A stretch of DNA of 64,000 bases from Candidula unifasciata (GCA_905116865.2 CAJHNH020000566.1:159501-223500); one strand, 5' to 3'. Positions 42,401 to 47,864 are shown, counted from the stretch's first letter. A program made the numbers and translations. Notes: a model not told the origin generated them from the sequence alone.

Positions 42401-44036
42401 AGAAACATTTACACAAACACTCATATGTCTACAAACATAACACCAGCGCACCTACATACATTCATGCATACAAACTCATTTTTACATGTACACAAAATGA
42501 TGCCCACATCTGATTACATATGCCTACATCTGATTACATATGCATACATACACTCAAATTAATACAACCACAAACACCAATACATACACACGCTTATATA
42601 TATTCCTCCACACACAAACTCCTATACATACACAATCGGGTCATCATATACAATAACCCATACACACACAAACACCCAATACATATACAACCCTATAAAT
42701 ACACAAAAACCCAATCATACACTATCACCCATACATAATCAATAATACTGTAATCCGCTCGTGGGCTTTCACGGCTCCGTTTGGAGGGAGAGTTGTGAAG
42801 GAAGTTTCTGGAGCTTTTGCAGTAACTACAAGTAGTCTGACTATGGAGGTCATGGCTGTGATTAAAGCAGTAACATGGCTAGAGACACACGCTTTCTCAG
42901 TGACTCTTATGCCCAGGAAGATAGAGAAGGGCTGGGTCCGAAGGCAGTGGCTGGTGGCTCTACAGAATTTACGGCTGACAAGGATTAGTTTCTTTTTCGT
43001 GCCAGGATATGTGGGGGTACAAGAAAATGAGCTAGCTGATAGGCTTGCAGGTACGGCTACGGTGAAAGCCAGACAAGCCATAAACCAGGCTGATATAATG
43101 AATGCTCTTAGATAGTTAAGACGTTTGCGTGAACCACCTGAGAACTGTGAATATGCAACCATGGTCAGACTGCAAGAACAACATTTTAAACTGGGTGTCG
43201 CAAAAACAAAACAAAAACACACACACACTACGCGGGTATCCAAAGAAGAAGAAAAAAACCAACACAGAACAGCTAACCGCTGTGGGATTTACTGAGGAGG
43301 GGATCCGAGCACTTGTGGACTGGGTGGTTCGACTTGCAATGAGGATAATTTGCCAACTAACTAACTAACTAACCAGCTAAGCCATACTCAAACACCCATA
43401 TATCTGCAAACAGTTTCACATACTCATATTTCACTGATACTCTTTAATTAATCATAAATGAAGAAGCTCTGCAAATAGGCGACATGTTATACCCAGGTGT
43501 AATGGAAGGTCATTAACATATCTGGCAGGAAACAACGGTCCTAGTATTAAGCCTAGAAATAGGCTGATATTTAGCTGTGTGGGTTTTGAAAGACGGTTTT
43601 TGAAGGAAACTACTTGCCGTTGATCTGACCAAAATGACTATTAAATATACTAAAGTTTTGTTGGCTTTTAAAATAATTAATTTGCTAATTAAAATATACT
43701 GTATCAACCAATTCAAAGGCTTTCTGAAAATCTGGAAAGACAACTCCATAAATTGTGCCCCTATTGATGTTAACATGCCTATTGTTTGCTATTGTTGTCA
43801 AAGCTGTATAAGCCGAGTATTTAGGCCTGAACCCTCGTTGACAATAGATTAAATGTAGTGATTTATACAGAATATGAACCTATACGAAAGATGATAATAT
43901 GCTAATGTTGATATCAACAGGAGGACACTTTGAGAAAACCAGCTCCAGGGACAAAACTTTACTGCTATGTCTGCTGATGACAGCCTGTGATTTGTCTGAC
44001 CAAACCAAGAATTGGCACAACACAAAACACAGCGCT
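1902..44036 (+). CDS. PDE2A: PDE2-type cyclic nucleotide phosphodiesterase gene, partial: seven catalytic-domain exons
   Basis: Seven exons joined (1902-1972, 8877-8999, 9644-9731, 28124-28171, 31444-31518, 41268-41367, 43921-44036) give 621 bases, 207 codons, with no stop. Every intron starts GT and ends AG, and the phases (2, 2, 0, 0, 0, 1, then 0) fit at every junction. The product is part of the HD-type phosphodiesterase catalytic domain that hydrolyses cAMP/cGMP. Visible motifs in order are [53 protein letters not shown] and CDLSDQTK. They supply the general-acid histidine and the metal-binding His, His, Asp and Asp of the family. The combination is typical of PDE2 rather than PDE5, PDE10 or PDE11, judged from knowledge of the family and not from a search. 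In PDE2 the GAF-A/GAF-B regulatory domains precede this part and would lie upstream of the window. The C-terminal exons, including the purine-clamp glutamine, are not seen. Introns run from 0.6 to 18.4 kb and are filled with repeats. Confidence 0.9.
1973..2870. repeat. About 42-bp minisatellite resembling the exon a donor
   Basis: Begins at the donor of exon a (ctggtcaggtgagttatt). Units vary at first and become regular at 2400-2660 (gctatctgagatctgatgag then ttattttgtgtgtttacatgtt, 42 bases). Many units hold ctggtgagt or tgtgagt, close to the donor. The 42-base period and lack of stops create a false open frame at 2316-2702. Confidence 0.85.
2985..3815 (+). repeat. 24-28 bp degenerate minisatellite, left block
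   Basis: Units like cagaccccagtaatcccacc then attctca. Highly diverged. Interrupted after ttca at 3816-3819 by a solo LTR. Confidence 0.85.
3820..4875 (+). mobile_element. Solo LTR (Ty3/gypsy-like family), 1,056 bases, 4-bp target duplication
   Basis: Starts tgtagcagggag and ends gagctgtggtata, flanked by ttca at 3816-3819 and 4876-4879 within the minisatellite. It aligns over its length with the minus-strand LTR at 47865-49071, which carries the intact inverted tips TGTAG..CTACA and lies beside gypsy pol. Shared blocks include cagtataaatt (a TATA box near 4212), gatgttagag, cagcactagaagcca and gaacctgggtgtgacat. An aataaa signal is near 4657. Its final A-T-A replaces A-C-A. No coding sequence is present. 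Confidence 0.82.
4880..6013 (+). repeat. 24-28 bp degenerate minisatellite, middle block
   Basis: Same unit family as 2985-3815 (agaccccagtaatcccacca). A 55-base higher unit ending aatcttaataggcttcacag recurs three times at about 5150-5300. Confidence 0.85.
6014..6303 (+). mobile_element. tRNA-derived SINE, family 2, 290 bases
   Basis: The head is tRNA-like: A box gtggctaaggcgttgcg and B box gatcgaaaccc about 60 bases from the element start, followed by a unique body (aaatgggtaccagaatgg) and a tttactttactctac tail. It sits inside the minisatellite and is flanked by tagacct at 6007-6013 and 6304-6310, a probable target duplication, although array units contain a similar string. The anticodon-loop region resembles a Lys/Thr-type tRNA, but the T-arm is decayed, so it is not a functional tRNA gene. 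Confidence 0.8.
6304..8025 (+). repeat. 28-bp minisatellite with homogeneous core at 6310-7080
   Basis: The core has about 27 near-identical units agactctagtaatcccaaca plus tgcttctt (28 bases), with mostly C/T variants. Beyond 7080 units are diverged. A short unrelated insert (aggtaggatcggcctgtccc) is at about 7507-7590. Confidence 0.9.
8026..8450 (-). repeat. Inverted segment of the same minisatellite
   Basis: Units here read ctgagaatggtggaattact then ggggt, the reverse complement of the flanking units. Orientation flips near 8026 and flips back near 8450 (gtctgaaaccccagtaattc). Confidence 0.88.
8451..8565 (+). repeat. Right end of the 24-28 bp minisatellite
   Basis: Four units in the original orientation (cccagtaattccaccaaact). 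From 8566 to 8876 the intron is unique and no feature is recognised. Confidence 0.8.
8877..8999 (+). CDS. PDE2A: PDE2-like exon b (HNxxH metal-site exon)
   Basis: The 123-base exon encodes [14 protein letters not shown] followed by [16 protein letters not shown] and KNLHLHNYL. The first His of HNWMH is the family general acid and the second is a metal ligand. The acceptor is attgttcgtgccag ending at 8876 and the donor gtgagt starts at 9000. It begins with the last base of a split Arg codon and ends with two bases (GA) that join A at 9644 to give Glu. An 18-bp minisatellite begins about ten bases after the donor. Confidence 0.92.
9006..9290 (+). repeat. 18-bp minisatellite just after the exon b donor
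   Basis: About fifteen units of aacctgtctgatctgtgt, beginning about ten bases into the intron (gtgagtaggctggctaacgt). Unit length and the core aacctgtctg are shared with the 31.6-34.4 kb array. Confidence 0.88.
9286..9530. repeat. (CTA)n followed by (CTG)n microsatellite
   Basis: About 55 CTA triplets with scattered ATT variants (9286-9453), then about fourteen uninterrupted CTG triplets (9454-9496), then more ACT. All six frames are open and give homopolymer peptides; not coding. Confidence 0.95.
9644..9731 (+). CDS. PDE2A: PDE2-like exon c (CHDxDHRG metal-site exon)
   Basis: The 88-base exon encodes [12 protein letters not shown] and then [17 protein letters not shown]. CHDxDHRG is the signature that supplies a His and an Asp to the two-metal site. 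The family usually has L where this reads I, and N where this reads the first T of TTN. Acceptor: ggcatatttcag ending at 9643. Donor: gtaagc at 9732. The exon ends in phase 0. The following intron is about 18.4 kb and holds most of the nested transposons of the window. Confidence 0.93.
9966..11071 (-). mobile_element. 5'-truncated LINE copy with 14-bp target duplication
   Basis: Flanked by identical ttttgtttaattta at 9952-9965 and 11072-11085. On the minus strand an open frame from 11063 to 10254 encodes the reverse transcriptase second half: [35 protein letters not shown] (catalytic pair DD kept, with T for the usual A before it), [11 protein letters not shown] and [11 protein letters not shown]. 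After one frame change at about 10254 the end continues with KWFGHMQ and [10 protein letters not shown]. The 3' tail is (TAAG)n, seen as acttacttac at 9963-9989. The start is lost, as is usual for LINE truncation, so it is a dead copy. Confidence 0.92.
11086..11515. other. Unique intron sequence, nothing recognised
   Basis: Non-repetitive intron sequence with no exon-like open stretch; includes a GC-richer patch near 11280-11400. Confidence 0.5.
11516..16378. repeat. 30-bp satellite with 1.3 kb and 1.5 kb higher-order copies
   Basis: About 160 units of gtcatgtcaggtaacattat then atatgttata, with variants such as actttgtgaatggtatc. Variant patterns recur exactly at 1,312-base spacing (11.54-12.85 and 12.85-14.16 kb) and again at about 1,540 bases (13.25-14.79 against 14.79-16.33 kb), so large blocks were duplicated after the units diverged. 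The 30-base period without stops leaves long false frames on both strands. Confidence 0.95.
16379..16760 (-). pseudogene. Mariner-family transposase C-terminal remnant
   Basis: Minus-strand fragments in several frames match the mariner end: [19 protein letters not shown] (the usual WxxxxHPxYSPD), then [20 protein letters not shown] (usual SDYHLFxxLKxxL). Frameshifts and stops break it. The end at about 16384, acaaggagaagttaaaaagt, resembles a mariner terminal repeat. The upstream part and the other end are missing. Confidence 0.72.
16761..17699. other. AT-rich intron sequence, nothing recognised
   Basis: Unique AT-rich sequence without exon, repeat or transposon motif that I can identify. 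Confidence 0.5.
17700..18645 (-). pseudogene. Tc1-type transposase pseudogene
   Basis: Starts at the ATG whose complement is at 18643-18645 and runs about 315 codons with several frame changes. Order: helix-turn-helix-like [32 protein letters not shown] with the first catalytic Asp; [20 protein letters not shown] and [13 protein letters not shown]; then a decayed second Asp region (usual NARPH lost); then [20 protein letters not shown]. The third acidic residue region (usual SPDLNPIEH) is unrecognisable. A stop lies 14 codons in. Terminal repeats were not identified. Inactive. Confidence 0.88.
18785..20541 (-). mobile_element. LINE A, 3' half: reverse transcriptase and C-terminus, broken
   Basis: On the minus strand the frame from 20417 to 19407 encodes most of the reverse transcriptase: [57 protein letters not shown] (first Asp of the active site replaced in the FxDxxKAFD motif), [13 protein letters not shown] and YADDTVLIA (intact DD). 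Frameshifts near 19440 and 19268 separate [15 protein letters not shown] and [19 protein letters not shown]. It ends in a (TGA)n tail, seen as tatcatcatcatcatcagg at 18785. A frameshift near 20416 joins [15 protein letters not shown] upstream. Interrupted at 20541 by the LTR retrotransposon. Confidence 0.92.
20542..20979 (+). repeat. 5' LTR, 438 bases
   Basis: Begins tgtgatgacgtgctttgcat and ends gactcatttca. Compared with the 3' LTR it carries a 24-base segment with two aataaa strings (after ggaat at about 20803) and a further short segment near 20884-20910. Confidence 0.92.
21539..22156 (+). CDS. Gag-like protein of the LTR element
   Basis: 205 codons from ATG at 21539. Structural protein that would bind element RNA. 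It has a first zinc-binding cluster C35-x2-C38-x3-H42-x5-C48 ([14 protein letters not shown]) and a second knuckle at 77-90 ([14 protein letters not shown]) in which the second Cys is replaced by Tyr. A short Cys pair follows (CAVC). This arrangement of a finger followed by a knuckle resembles BEL/Pao gag proteins. The C-terminal third is Lys/Ser/Thr-rich. No capsid-like domain is seen upstream, so the protein is short for the family. A downstream frame overlaps it by about 90 bases in the +1 frame. Confidence 0.75.
   Translation: MASKRLVKSKNALLQVSSATTTKDTSRSNQKIKICNFCKYQHSSSTICDRDPKYSSYIEDLVNKKWQNKQNNNPKKCHFYSALGHIVKHCVGKQMLKDKKRSLYAKTKSQRMDSEAFTSPTLDCAVCDWRKEQGKTTEPHIMLIGTVQIKSPGTKKIKNEIVIAELESSKSNTSKKSESKKTTATGTASKSSSIRFSQELQSRKK
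22068..22637 (+). pseudogene. Retropepsin-like remnant downstream of gag
   Basis: One reading frame (+1 relative to gag) runs from about 22068 to 22637 with a single stop at 22392-22394. Near its end it reads [20 protein letters not shown] followed by DF, resembling the C-terminal ILGxDF strand of retroviral-type aspartic proteases. The DTG/DSG active site is not visible. The overlap with gag could be an original frameshift signal or a later mutation. Confidence 0.5.
22638..24144 (+). other. Non-coding interior of the LTR element
   Basis: AT-rich sequence without polymerase, RNase H or integrase motifs in any frame; pol is replaced or lost here. Confidence 0.6.
24145..24600 (+). repeat. About 100-bp tandem repeat inside the LTR element
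   Basis: Five copies, each anchored by ccttggggttaactaccctg or close variants at 24154, 24255, 24352, 24442 and 24545 (spacings 101, 97, 90, 103). They share aaaggtgatgtagaggctt and ctatgaatacatctcaac. Confidence 0.85.
24917..24932 (+). promoter_or_regulatory. Polypurine tract of the LTR element
   Basis: aagaagggggagggag lies two bases before the 3' LTR and would prime plus-strand DNA synthesis. It fixes the element as plus-strand. Confidence 0.85.
24934..25334 (+). repeat. 3' LTR, 401 bases
   Basis: Begins tgtgatgaggtgctttgcat and ends ggttaattcca. It aligns with the 5' LTR but lacks the segment holding both aataaa strings and has an extra caagggacaagggacaaggg triplication near 24994. Confidence 0.92.
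25335..26085 (-). mobile_element. LINE A, 5' half: 5' UTR, endonuclease start, internal deletion
   Basis: Continues LINE A beyond the LTR element. Minus strand: untranslated leader, then ATG at 25890, [14 protein letters not shown], and the apurinic-type endonuclease start [43 protein letters not shown]. In the same bases the frame shifts to [20 protein letters not shown] and [10 protein letters not shown], which lies after the endonuclease in complete elements. About 200 residues of the endonuclease core are therefore deleted. Confidence 0.88.
25990..27235 (-). mobile_element. LINE B: endonuclease C-terminal part and linker, truncated before the polymerase
   Basis: Different LINE clade from LINE A. 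Minus strand: [32 protein letters not shown] and [17 protein letters not shown] (the GDFNA motif of apurinic-type endonuclease), then after a frame change [27 protein letters not shown]-type linker and [15 protein letters not shown] (a K.FW..yK motif before the reverse transcriptase). It stops near 25990-26085 where LINE A begins. A poly-A tract (seen as T at 26557-26574) lies within it. The reverse transcriptase is absent. An open stretch at 27206-27562 upstream may be its ORF1 end but is not recognisable. Confidence 0.82.
27563..28123. other. Intron with short degenerate repeats and a poly-C run
   Basis: About 33-base repeats near 27715-27810 (ggttgtcagcatagagatg), a fourteen-base C run near 27857-27870, and the acceptor of exon d at the end. 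Confidence 0.6.
28124..28171 (+). CDS. PDE2A: PDE2-like micro-exon d
   Basis: This 48-base exon encodes [16 protein letters not shown], sixteen codons in phase 0 at both ends. It continues SFQVQS of exon c and precedes RHHLAQ of exon e, as in the PDE2 family. The acceptor is ctattacaacag ending at 28123, and the donor gtaagt starts at 28172. A 21-bp minisatellite starts within a few bases of the donor. The exon is far too short to be recognised except by its place in the series. Confidence 0.9.
28176..29350 (+). repeat. 21-bp minisatellite starting at the exon d donor
   Basis: Units taccagtacccctgtgtatt plus c. The first units follow the donor within a few bases (gtaagtaccccagtgccagt). At 29131-29340 a 66-base composite unit (with aaccctatttttgtttcaat) occurs three times almost identically. 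Confidence 0.92.
29395..30540. repeat. 27-bp minisatellite, about 42 copies
   Basis: Units cttgccaatagtcttttgtc then actggta, very homogeneous. The period and lack of stops leave both strands open for over 1 kb (for example a LLASTSDKR repeat); not a gene. It ends in an A run and G run at 30555-30580. Confidence 0.95.
30600..31240 (-). pseudogene. Ty3/gypsy pol fragment: integrase end followed by reverse transcriptase start
   Basis: Minus strand, upper to lower coordinates: [20 protein letters not shown] and NVDYQIL resemble the GPY/F module at the integrase C-terminus. After a spacer come [15 protein letters not shown] and [20 protein letters not shown], the usual start of gypsy reverse transcriptase. 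Stops and frame changes break it. If collinear, integrase precedes reverse transcriptase, the order known from Gmr1-type elements. The array at 30.54 kb cuts it off. Confidence 0.7.
31241..31443. other. Intron just upstream of exon e
   Basis: Unique AT-rich sequence with two similar gaatgac stretches (31236-31310) ending in the exon e acceptor. Confidence 0.5.
31444..31518 (+). CDS. PDE2A: PDE2-like exon e
   Basis: The 75-base exon encodes [16 protein letters not shown] and then NLFENLSSK, 25 codons in phase 0 at both ends. It matches the helix after the CHDxDHRG motif in PDE2. Acceptor: ttttgtccccaacag ending at 31443. Donor: gtaatctg at 31519. The first 25 intron bases resemble the 18-bp repeat unit that fills 31.6-34.4 kb. 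Confidence 0.92.
31610..34370. repeat. 18-bp minisatellite, about 150 copies
   Basis: Units aacctgtctgtgatatat / aacctgtctgtgatacat, with cagtgat and gtaatac variants. It begins about 90 bases after the exon e donor, and that donor region (gtaatctgtttgtatcacat) looks like a diverged unit. The 18-base period keeps all frames open (SQTGY-, CITDRL- and NLSVI-type peptides); not coding. Confidence 0.95.
34371..35035. repeat. Diverged end of the 18-bp array with a 200-bp internal duplication
   Basis: Units become irregular (gacacacaacctgtctgt). A block starting aatctatcgataatacacac occurs at 34401 and 34598, so about 197 bases were duplicated. Confidence 0.85.
35036..35341. other. Unique spacer between two arrays
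   Basis: No exon or transposon motif; contains tatcatcatcatttttt at 35039. Confidence 0.5.
35342..40116. repeat. 46-bp satellite with higher-order blocks
   Basis: About 105 units of gacaacatgtgacatctaat then ctatctaaggcccaatattt gagaat. A distinctive block beginning agagagtgacatcttgtgac recurs at 36311, 36859, 37817 and 39481, marking larger duplications of unequal length. Frames are closed. Confidence 0.95.
40128..40424 (+). mobile_element. tRNA-derived SINE, family 1, plus-strand copy with 11-bp target duplication
   Basis: 297 bases inside the 46-bp satellite, flanked by atctgagaatt at 40117-40127 and 40425-40435. Head: ggccgcgttagtgcagtcaa (A-box-like) and gagttcgaaacc (B box). Body: tttcttatcagctgtcgata. 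Tail: cctttgtttttgtttt. The intact duplication shows retrotransposition into an existing array. Confidence 0.92.
40436..40900. repeat. Right end of the 46-bp satellite
   Basis: About ten diverged units after the SINE (gtgacctctagtctatctat). From 40901 to 41267 the intron is unique and ends in the exon f acceptor. Confidence 0.85.
41268..41367 (+). CDS. PDE2A: PDE2-like exon f (ATDLAHHL exon)
   Basis: The 100-base exon encodes [20 protein letters not shown] then [18 protein letters not shown] is a conserved phosphodiesterase motif and DLAHHL is PDE2-like. Acceptor: acctacttgtcag ending at 41267. Donor: gtgagt at 41368, leaving phase 1 (a single C that joins GA at 43921 to give Arg). The exon end and donor are repeated several times immediately downstream. 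Confidence 0.93.
41368..41640 (+). repeat. About 31-bp minisatellite made of exon f end plus donor
   Basis: The exon end and donor, gctagcagaac|gtgagtattg, recur as gctaacagaatgtgagtatt, gctaacagaaggtgagtatt, gctaatagaacgtgagtatt and gctaacagagtgtgagtatt, each followed by ttgctgagaat. About eight copies, decaying rightwards. A three-copy repeat of gctaagtcag..aggatagtaact follows at 41640-41750. Confidence 0.92.
41860..42052. repeat. Dispersed repeat, copy 1, with (GTTC)n end
   Basis: Shares gcgtgcccaatttgtaaccc tttgaaaaataagtttgtt with 57030-57100 and ends in gttcgttcgttcg. Possibly the 3' end of a SINE or LINE; family unknown. Confidence 0.6.
42160..42745. repeat. CA-rich low-complexity tract
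   Basis: Irregular catacacacactcatacat repeats over about 580 bases; no exon. Confidence 0.85.
42746..43380 (+). pseudogene. LINE 3' end with RNase H domain (I-group-like), copy 1
   Basis: Plus strand, 42795-43115: [54 protein letters not shown], the C-terminal half of a LINE-encoded RNase H (the usual HxGVxGNExADxLA has Y for H here). A frame change leads to the end, [11 protein letters not shown] and [11 protein letters not shown]. The tail is (AACT)n at 43351-43378. A related copy is at 49.8-50.9 kb. Confidence 0.82.
43500..43860 (-). pseudogene. LINE reverse transcriptase fragment (CR1/L2-like)
   Basis: Minus strand: [20 protein letters not shown] and [19 protein letters not shown], the motif block with the first catalytic Asp region (usual LDFSKAFDTVDH; the second and third Asp are Glu or kept). 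A stop follows directly. It lies 60 bases upstream of exon g on the opposite strand. Confidence 0.78.
43921..44036 (+). CDS. PDE2A: PDE2-like exon g (CDLSDQTK metal-site exon)
   Basis: The 116-base exon encodes (R)[18 protein letters not shown] and then [20 protein letters not shown]. The Asp of ACDLS is the last metal ligand of the catalytic site. Acceptor: gttgatatcaacag ending at 43920. Donor: gtaagtg at 44037, phase 0. A shorter version starting after an internal ctccag at 43946 would break the phase with exon f, so the longer exon is preferred. The next coding part (the family continues with a helix starting near IYxEFF) was not found in the remaining 20 kb. Confidence 0.9.
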
Positions 44037-44049
44037 GTAAGTGTTTTTT

Positions 44050-45642
44050 TTTTTTTCTGTCGGACAAACATTTGTCAGTTTTTGTTAGATCAGTCGAATA
44101 TCTATGTCTTGTTATCTGTCAGTCAAAAGTCTATGTCTTGTCTTCTTTCAATCAGAAGTGTATACTTTTTTTTTTTTTTGTCTTAAGTTAGTGAGATATG
44201 TATAAGTTCTGTCTTCTGTCAGTTAGATGTCTTATGGAAATGTGTATAGGTTATCTTTTTCAGTCAGATATCTGTAAGTTCTGTCTTCAACCAGTCATAT
44301 GTATATAAGTTCTGTCTTCTGTCAGTCAACTGTGTATAAATTTTGTTTTCTGTCCGACCGATTTGTATAGGTTTTGTCTTCTGTCAGTCAGACGTGTATA
44401 ATGTCTGTCTTCAGTCCGTCATATGTGTGAAAGTTATCTTCTGTCATTCATATGTCTATAAATTTTTTCTATCAGTCATACGTGATTAAGTTCCGTCTTC
44501 TATTAGGTGTGTATAAGTTTTGTCTTCTATCAGTCATTTGTGAATAAGTTCTGTTTTCTGTCAGTCAGACGTGTATAAGCTATGTCTTTCCGTCAGGCAG
44601 ATTTGTTTAGGTTTTGTCTTCTGTCAATCAGATATAATTAAGTTTTGTTTTCTGTCTGTCAAGTGTCTTCTGGGCAGGTGTATAAGTTATCTTCTATCAG
44701 CCAAATGTCTATAGATTTTGTCTTCTTTCAGTCTAATGGGATCAGGTCTTCTCTCAGTCAGATGTATATAAGCTCTGTCTTCTGTCAGTCAAATGTGTAT
44801 AAGTTATGTCTTCTATCAGTCATATGTGTATAGGTTCTATCTTCTGTCAGTCATATGTAAATAGGGTCTGTCTTCAATCAGTCATATGTAAATAAGCTAT
44901 GTCTTCAGTCAGTCAGATGTATATAAATTATATCTTCTGTATGTCAAATGTGTATAAGTTTGACTTTTTGTCAGTCAGATGTGTAAAATTTCGGTCTTCG
45001 GTCAGTACTTGTGTATAAGTTCTGTCAGTCAGATGTATATAAGTCATATCTTCTCAGTCAAATGTGTATAAGTTTTTTTTTCTGTCAGTCATATTTGCAT
45101 AGGTTTTGTTTTCTGTCAGTCAGATGTGTATAAGTTCTGCCTTCAGTCAGTCAGAGGTCTATAGGTTTTGTCTTCTGTCAGTCAGATGTGTATAAGTTAT
45201 GTTTTCTGTCAGTCAGATGTGTTTGCCTTGTCCTCTGTCAGTTAGATGTGAATAGGTTCTGTCTTCTGTCAGTCATTTGTGTCTGTTCTGTCTTTAATCA
45301 GTCATATCAGTCAGTATTGTGAGTATAAGTTCTGTCTTCAGTCAGATGTATTTGTCTCGTCTTCTGTCAGTCAGATGTCTAGAAGTTCTGCCTTCAGTCA
45401 CTTAGAGGTCTATAGGTTTTGGCAGTCAGAGGTGTTTAAATTGTCTCTTCTGTCAGTCAAATGTGTGTTGTTTGTCTTCTGTCAGTCAGATGTGTTTGAG
45501 CGTTGTTTTCTGTTAGTCCTATATGTTCGTTTCGTCTGTTGTCAGTCAGATGTGTGCAAAATGTGACCTCTGTCAGTCAGATGTCAATAAGTTGTGTCTT
45601 CCTTCAGTCAGACATGTGTAGGCATTGCATAAGACGAGTGTA
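44050..45642. repeat. About 31-bp minisatellite starting at the exon g donor
   Basis: Units tctgtcagtcagatgtgtat then aagttctgtct. The first bases after the donor (gtaagtg, T run, ctgtcggacaaac) resemble a unit (tataagttctgtcttctgtcagtcagac). Confidence 0.9.
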
Positions 45643-45650
45643 ATTGTTAT

Positions 45651-46865
45651 TAGGGCTGTACCGAATATTCGCTTCGGGGCCGAATAGTGGACCTATTGAC
45701 TGACTATTTGGTATTCGGCCGAATAGTTGCGGTTTGGCTGAATACGAATTGTAGTATTACCTTACACCCGCTTCGTCATACAAGACCTTAATACTGACAA
45801 CATGGAACGATTGGTTTTTAGCTGAAAACTAATGCAGCTTTCATGCATTAACTAAGCTGACAGTGACAATTTCCAAGTTTAGTTACATGTTGTAATACTT
45901 AGGTTCTTTCATTCCTAGTTATTAGTTACCACAGACTGACTGAAGGATGAAAAACATGAAATGTTTTTAAATGTTTACCATTCTGTACGAATACTAACTA
46001 AATAGGGAAAGAATATAAACTCCGGCCACATCCAAGTCGAAAATATGAAAATCAAACGGATGGAAACATATAAATACATGGGCGCAAACTTCAACTGCTC
46101 CAACATGCCGAGAGAAGAAATGCAATCTAGAATACAATCTAGAAAAAAAATATACTATGCCCTTCAACATTTTGCTAAAGTCAAAGTATCAGTCTTTCAA
46201 CACCAAGATCAAAATATATAAAACGTTGATAAGACCAGTCGTTTTATATGACTCTGAAACGTGGAGCAGAAATAAAAAAGATGAAGCATTATTACAGGTT
46301 TTTGGAAACAGTCTTACGACAAATCTTTGGACCTATCAAAGATGCTAACAGCGGGAAATCGGGAGTGAGAAGCAACAACGTAACACATAATCTGTTTAAA
46401 TAATCATTGATCACTAGCATCATGAGGGCTAACAGACTCAAATGGTTAGGGCATATTAAAAGAATGTCAGATGACAGAGAAGTAAAAACTGTATACACCT
46501 GAGAAAGGAATGAGCGTAGACCACGAGGCAGACAAAAAAAGAAGTTCGAGAGATAATGTCCAGCCAGACCTGCAAACAACTGGTGTCACAAATTGTGAAG
46601 AAAAGGCCAGCCAGAGAGATGAATAGAGACGAGTGGTATCTGCAGCAGTAAACCTCAAGAGCCCAAAATGCTAAAGAAGAAGATGACTATTCTGTGCTAC
46701 TTTATGTGAAGTAAAAGTTCAGCGTACATTTGACATCGTGAATGTTTTTTTTTTAAAGATATATTTTATACACTATACACTATTCGTATTCGTATTCGGC
46801 CGAATAATTGGTCCCGTTATTCGTATTCGACCGAATAGTAAAAATCACTATTCGGTACAGCCCTA
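45651..46865. mobile_element. hAT-type non-autonomous DNA transposon, 1,215 bases
   Basis: Terminal inverted repeats tagggctgtaccgaata at both ends and an exact 8-bp target duplication attgttat (45643-45650, 46866-46873), the size typical of hAT. Subterminal gaatattcg/cgaatagt motifs are repeated in both orientations. No transposase; the interior holds a LINE fragment. Confidence 0.92.
46010..46680 (+). pseudogene. LINE ORF2 C-terminal fragment inside the hAT element
   Basis: Plus strand, broken frames: KRMETYKYMGANFNCSNMP, KIYKTLIRPVVLYDSETWS (usual RPVxxYGxETW) and RANRLKWLGHIKRMSDDREV, followed by an aagaagaagatgac end. Part of a LINE carried in, or inserted into, the DNA transposon. Confidence 0.8.
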
Positions 46866-46895
46866 ATTGTTATATTAAACATTCTGAGGTATGCG

Positions 46896-47371
46896 TTCAG
46901 CGAGATACATATCCCACCTTCCAAGTATCTAGGGGAGATACATAGCCCACCTTCCAAGTATCAAGGGGAGATACATAGCCCACCTGCCAAGTATCTAGGG
47001 GAGATACATAGCCCACCTGCCAAGTATCTAGGGAGATACATAGCCCACCTGACAAGTATCTACGGGAGATACATAGCCCACCTGCCAAGTATCTAGGGGA
47101 GATACATAACCCACCTGCCAAGTATCTAGGGAAGATATATAGCCCACCTGCCAAGTATCTAGGGGAGATACATAGCCCACCTGCCAAGTATCTAGTGGAG
47201 ATACAAAGCCCACCAGCCAAGTATTTAGGGGAGATACATTGCCCACCTGCCAATTATCTAGGGGAGATACATAGCCCACCTGCCAAGTATCTAGGGGAGA
47301 TACATAGCCCACCTGCCAAGTATCTAGGGGAGATACATAGCCCACCTGCCAAGTATCTAGGAGATATGTCG
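46896..47371. repeat. 33-bp minisatellite, about 14 copies
   Basis: Units gtatctaggggagatacata then gcccacctgccaa. Homogeneous; both strands open by chance. Confidence 0.95.
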
Positions 47372-47864
47372 ATAAATATCGGTCCTCCACAGATACGCAC
47401 AGGATTCCCTTAGACGATGAACCATGGCTGTCCGATCTTATTGATATGACACATACTGATAGTGATTATTACTAGAGTAAAGGAACGTTAACCGAACAGG
47501 AACAAAACAATAAGACACAAGATGCATTAGGGAGCATGTTTCTTGTATGGGTTAATTGATGGTTTTCATGTTTCTGAGTATGTATTTCTGTCTTGTACAA
47601 ATTCAGCTAGTAATATTTCAGTCTGATGGTTTCATATGTCTTGTCTTTACCTATGTGACCCTCCTATTCATCAATTTGCTTCAGCACATCTAGTTCTCAT
47701 CTTTTTTTTTAGACGTAATATAACTGTCTATAATTTGGACAAATCATGAAATCTTGTTTGACTTCATGTTCTTCTCATTTGTTAGCACTTGTGTTATTTG
47801 TTAAACGTCTTCATCTTTTATTTCTTGTTCTGCTTTCATTTTGAATTCTGAAGATTCTTGCTGG
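47372..47864. other. Unique sequence, nothing certain
   Basis: No clear exon; may hold decayed retroelement sequence next to the LTR. Confidence 0.4.

Noticed and set aside
43899..44186. 95-codon plus frame read as one protein
   Set aside because: Only 43921-44036 is exon. The frame runs through the donor and a T run into the minisatellite.
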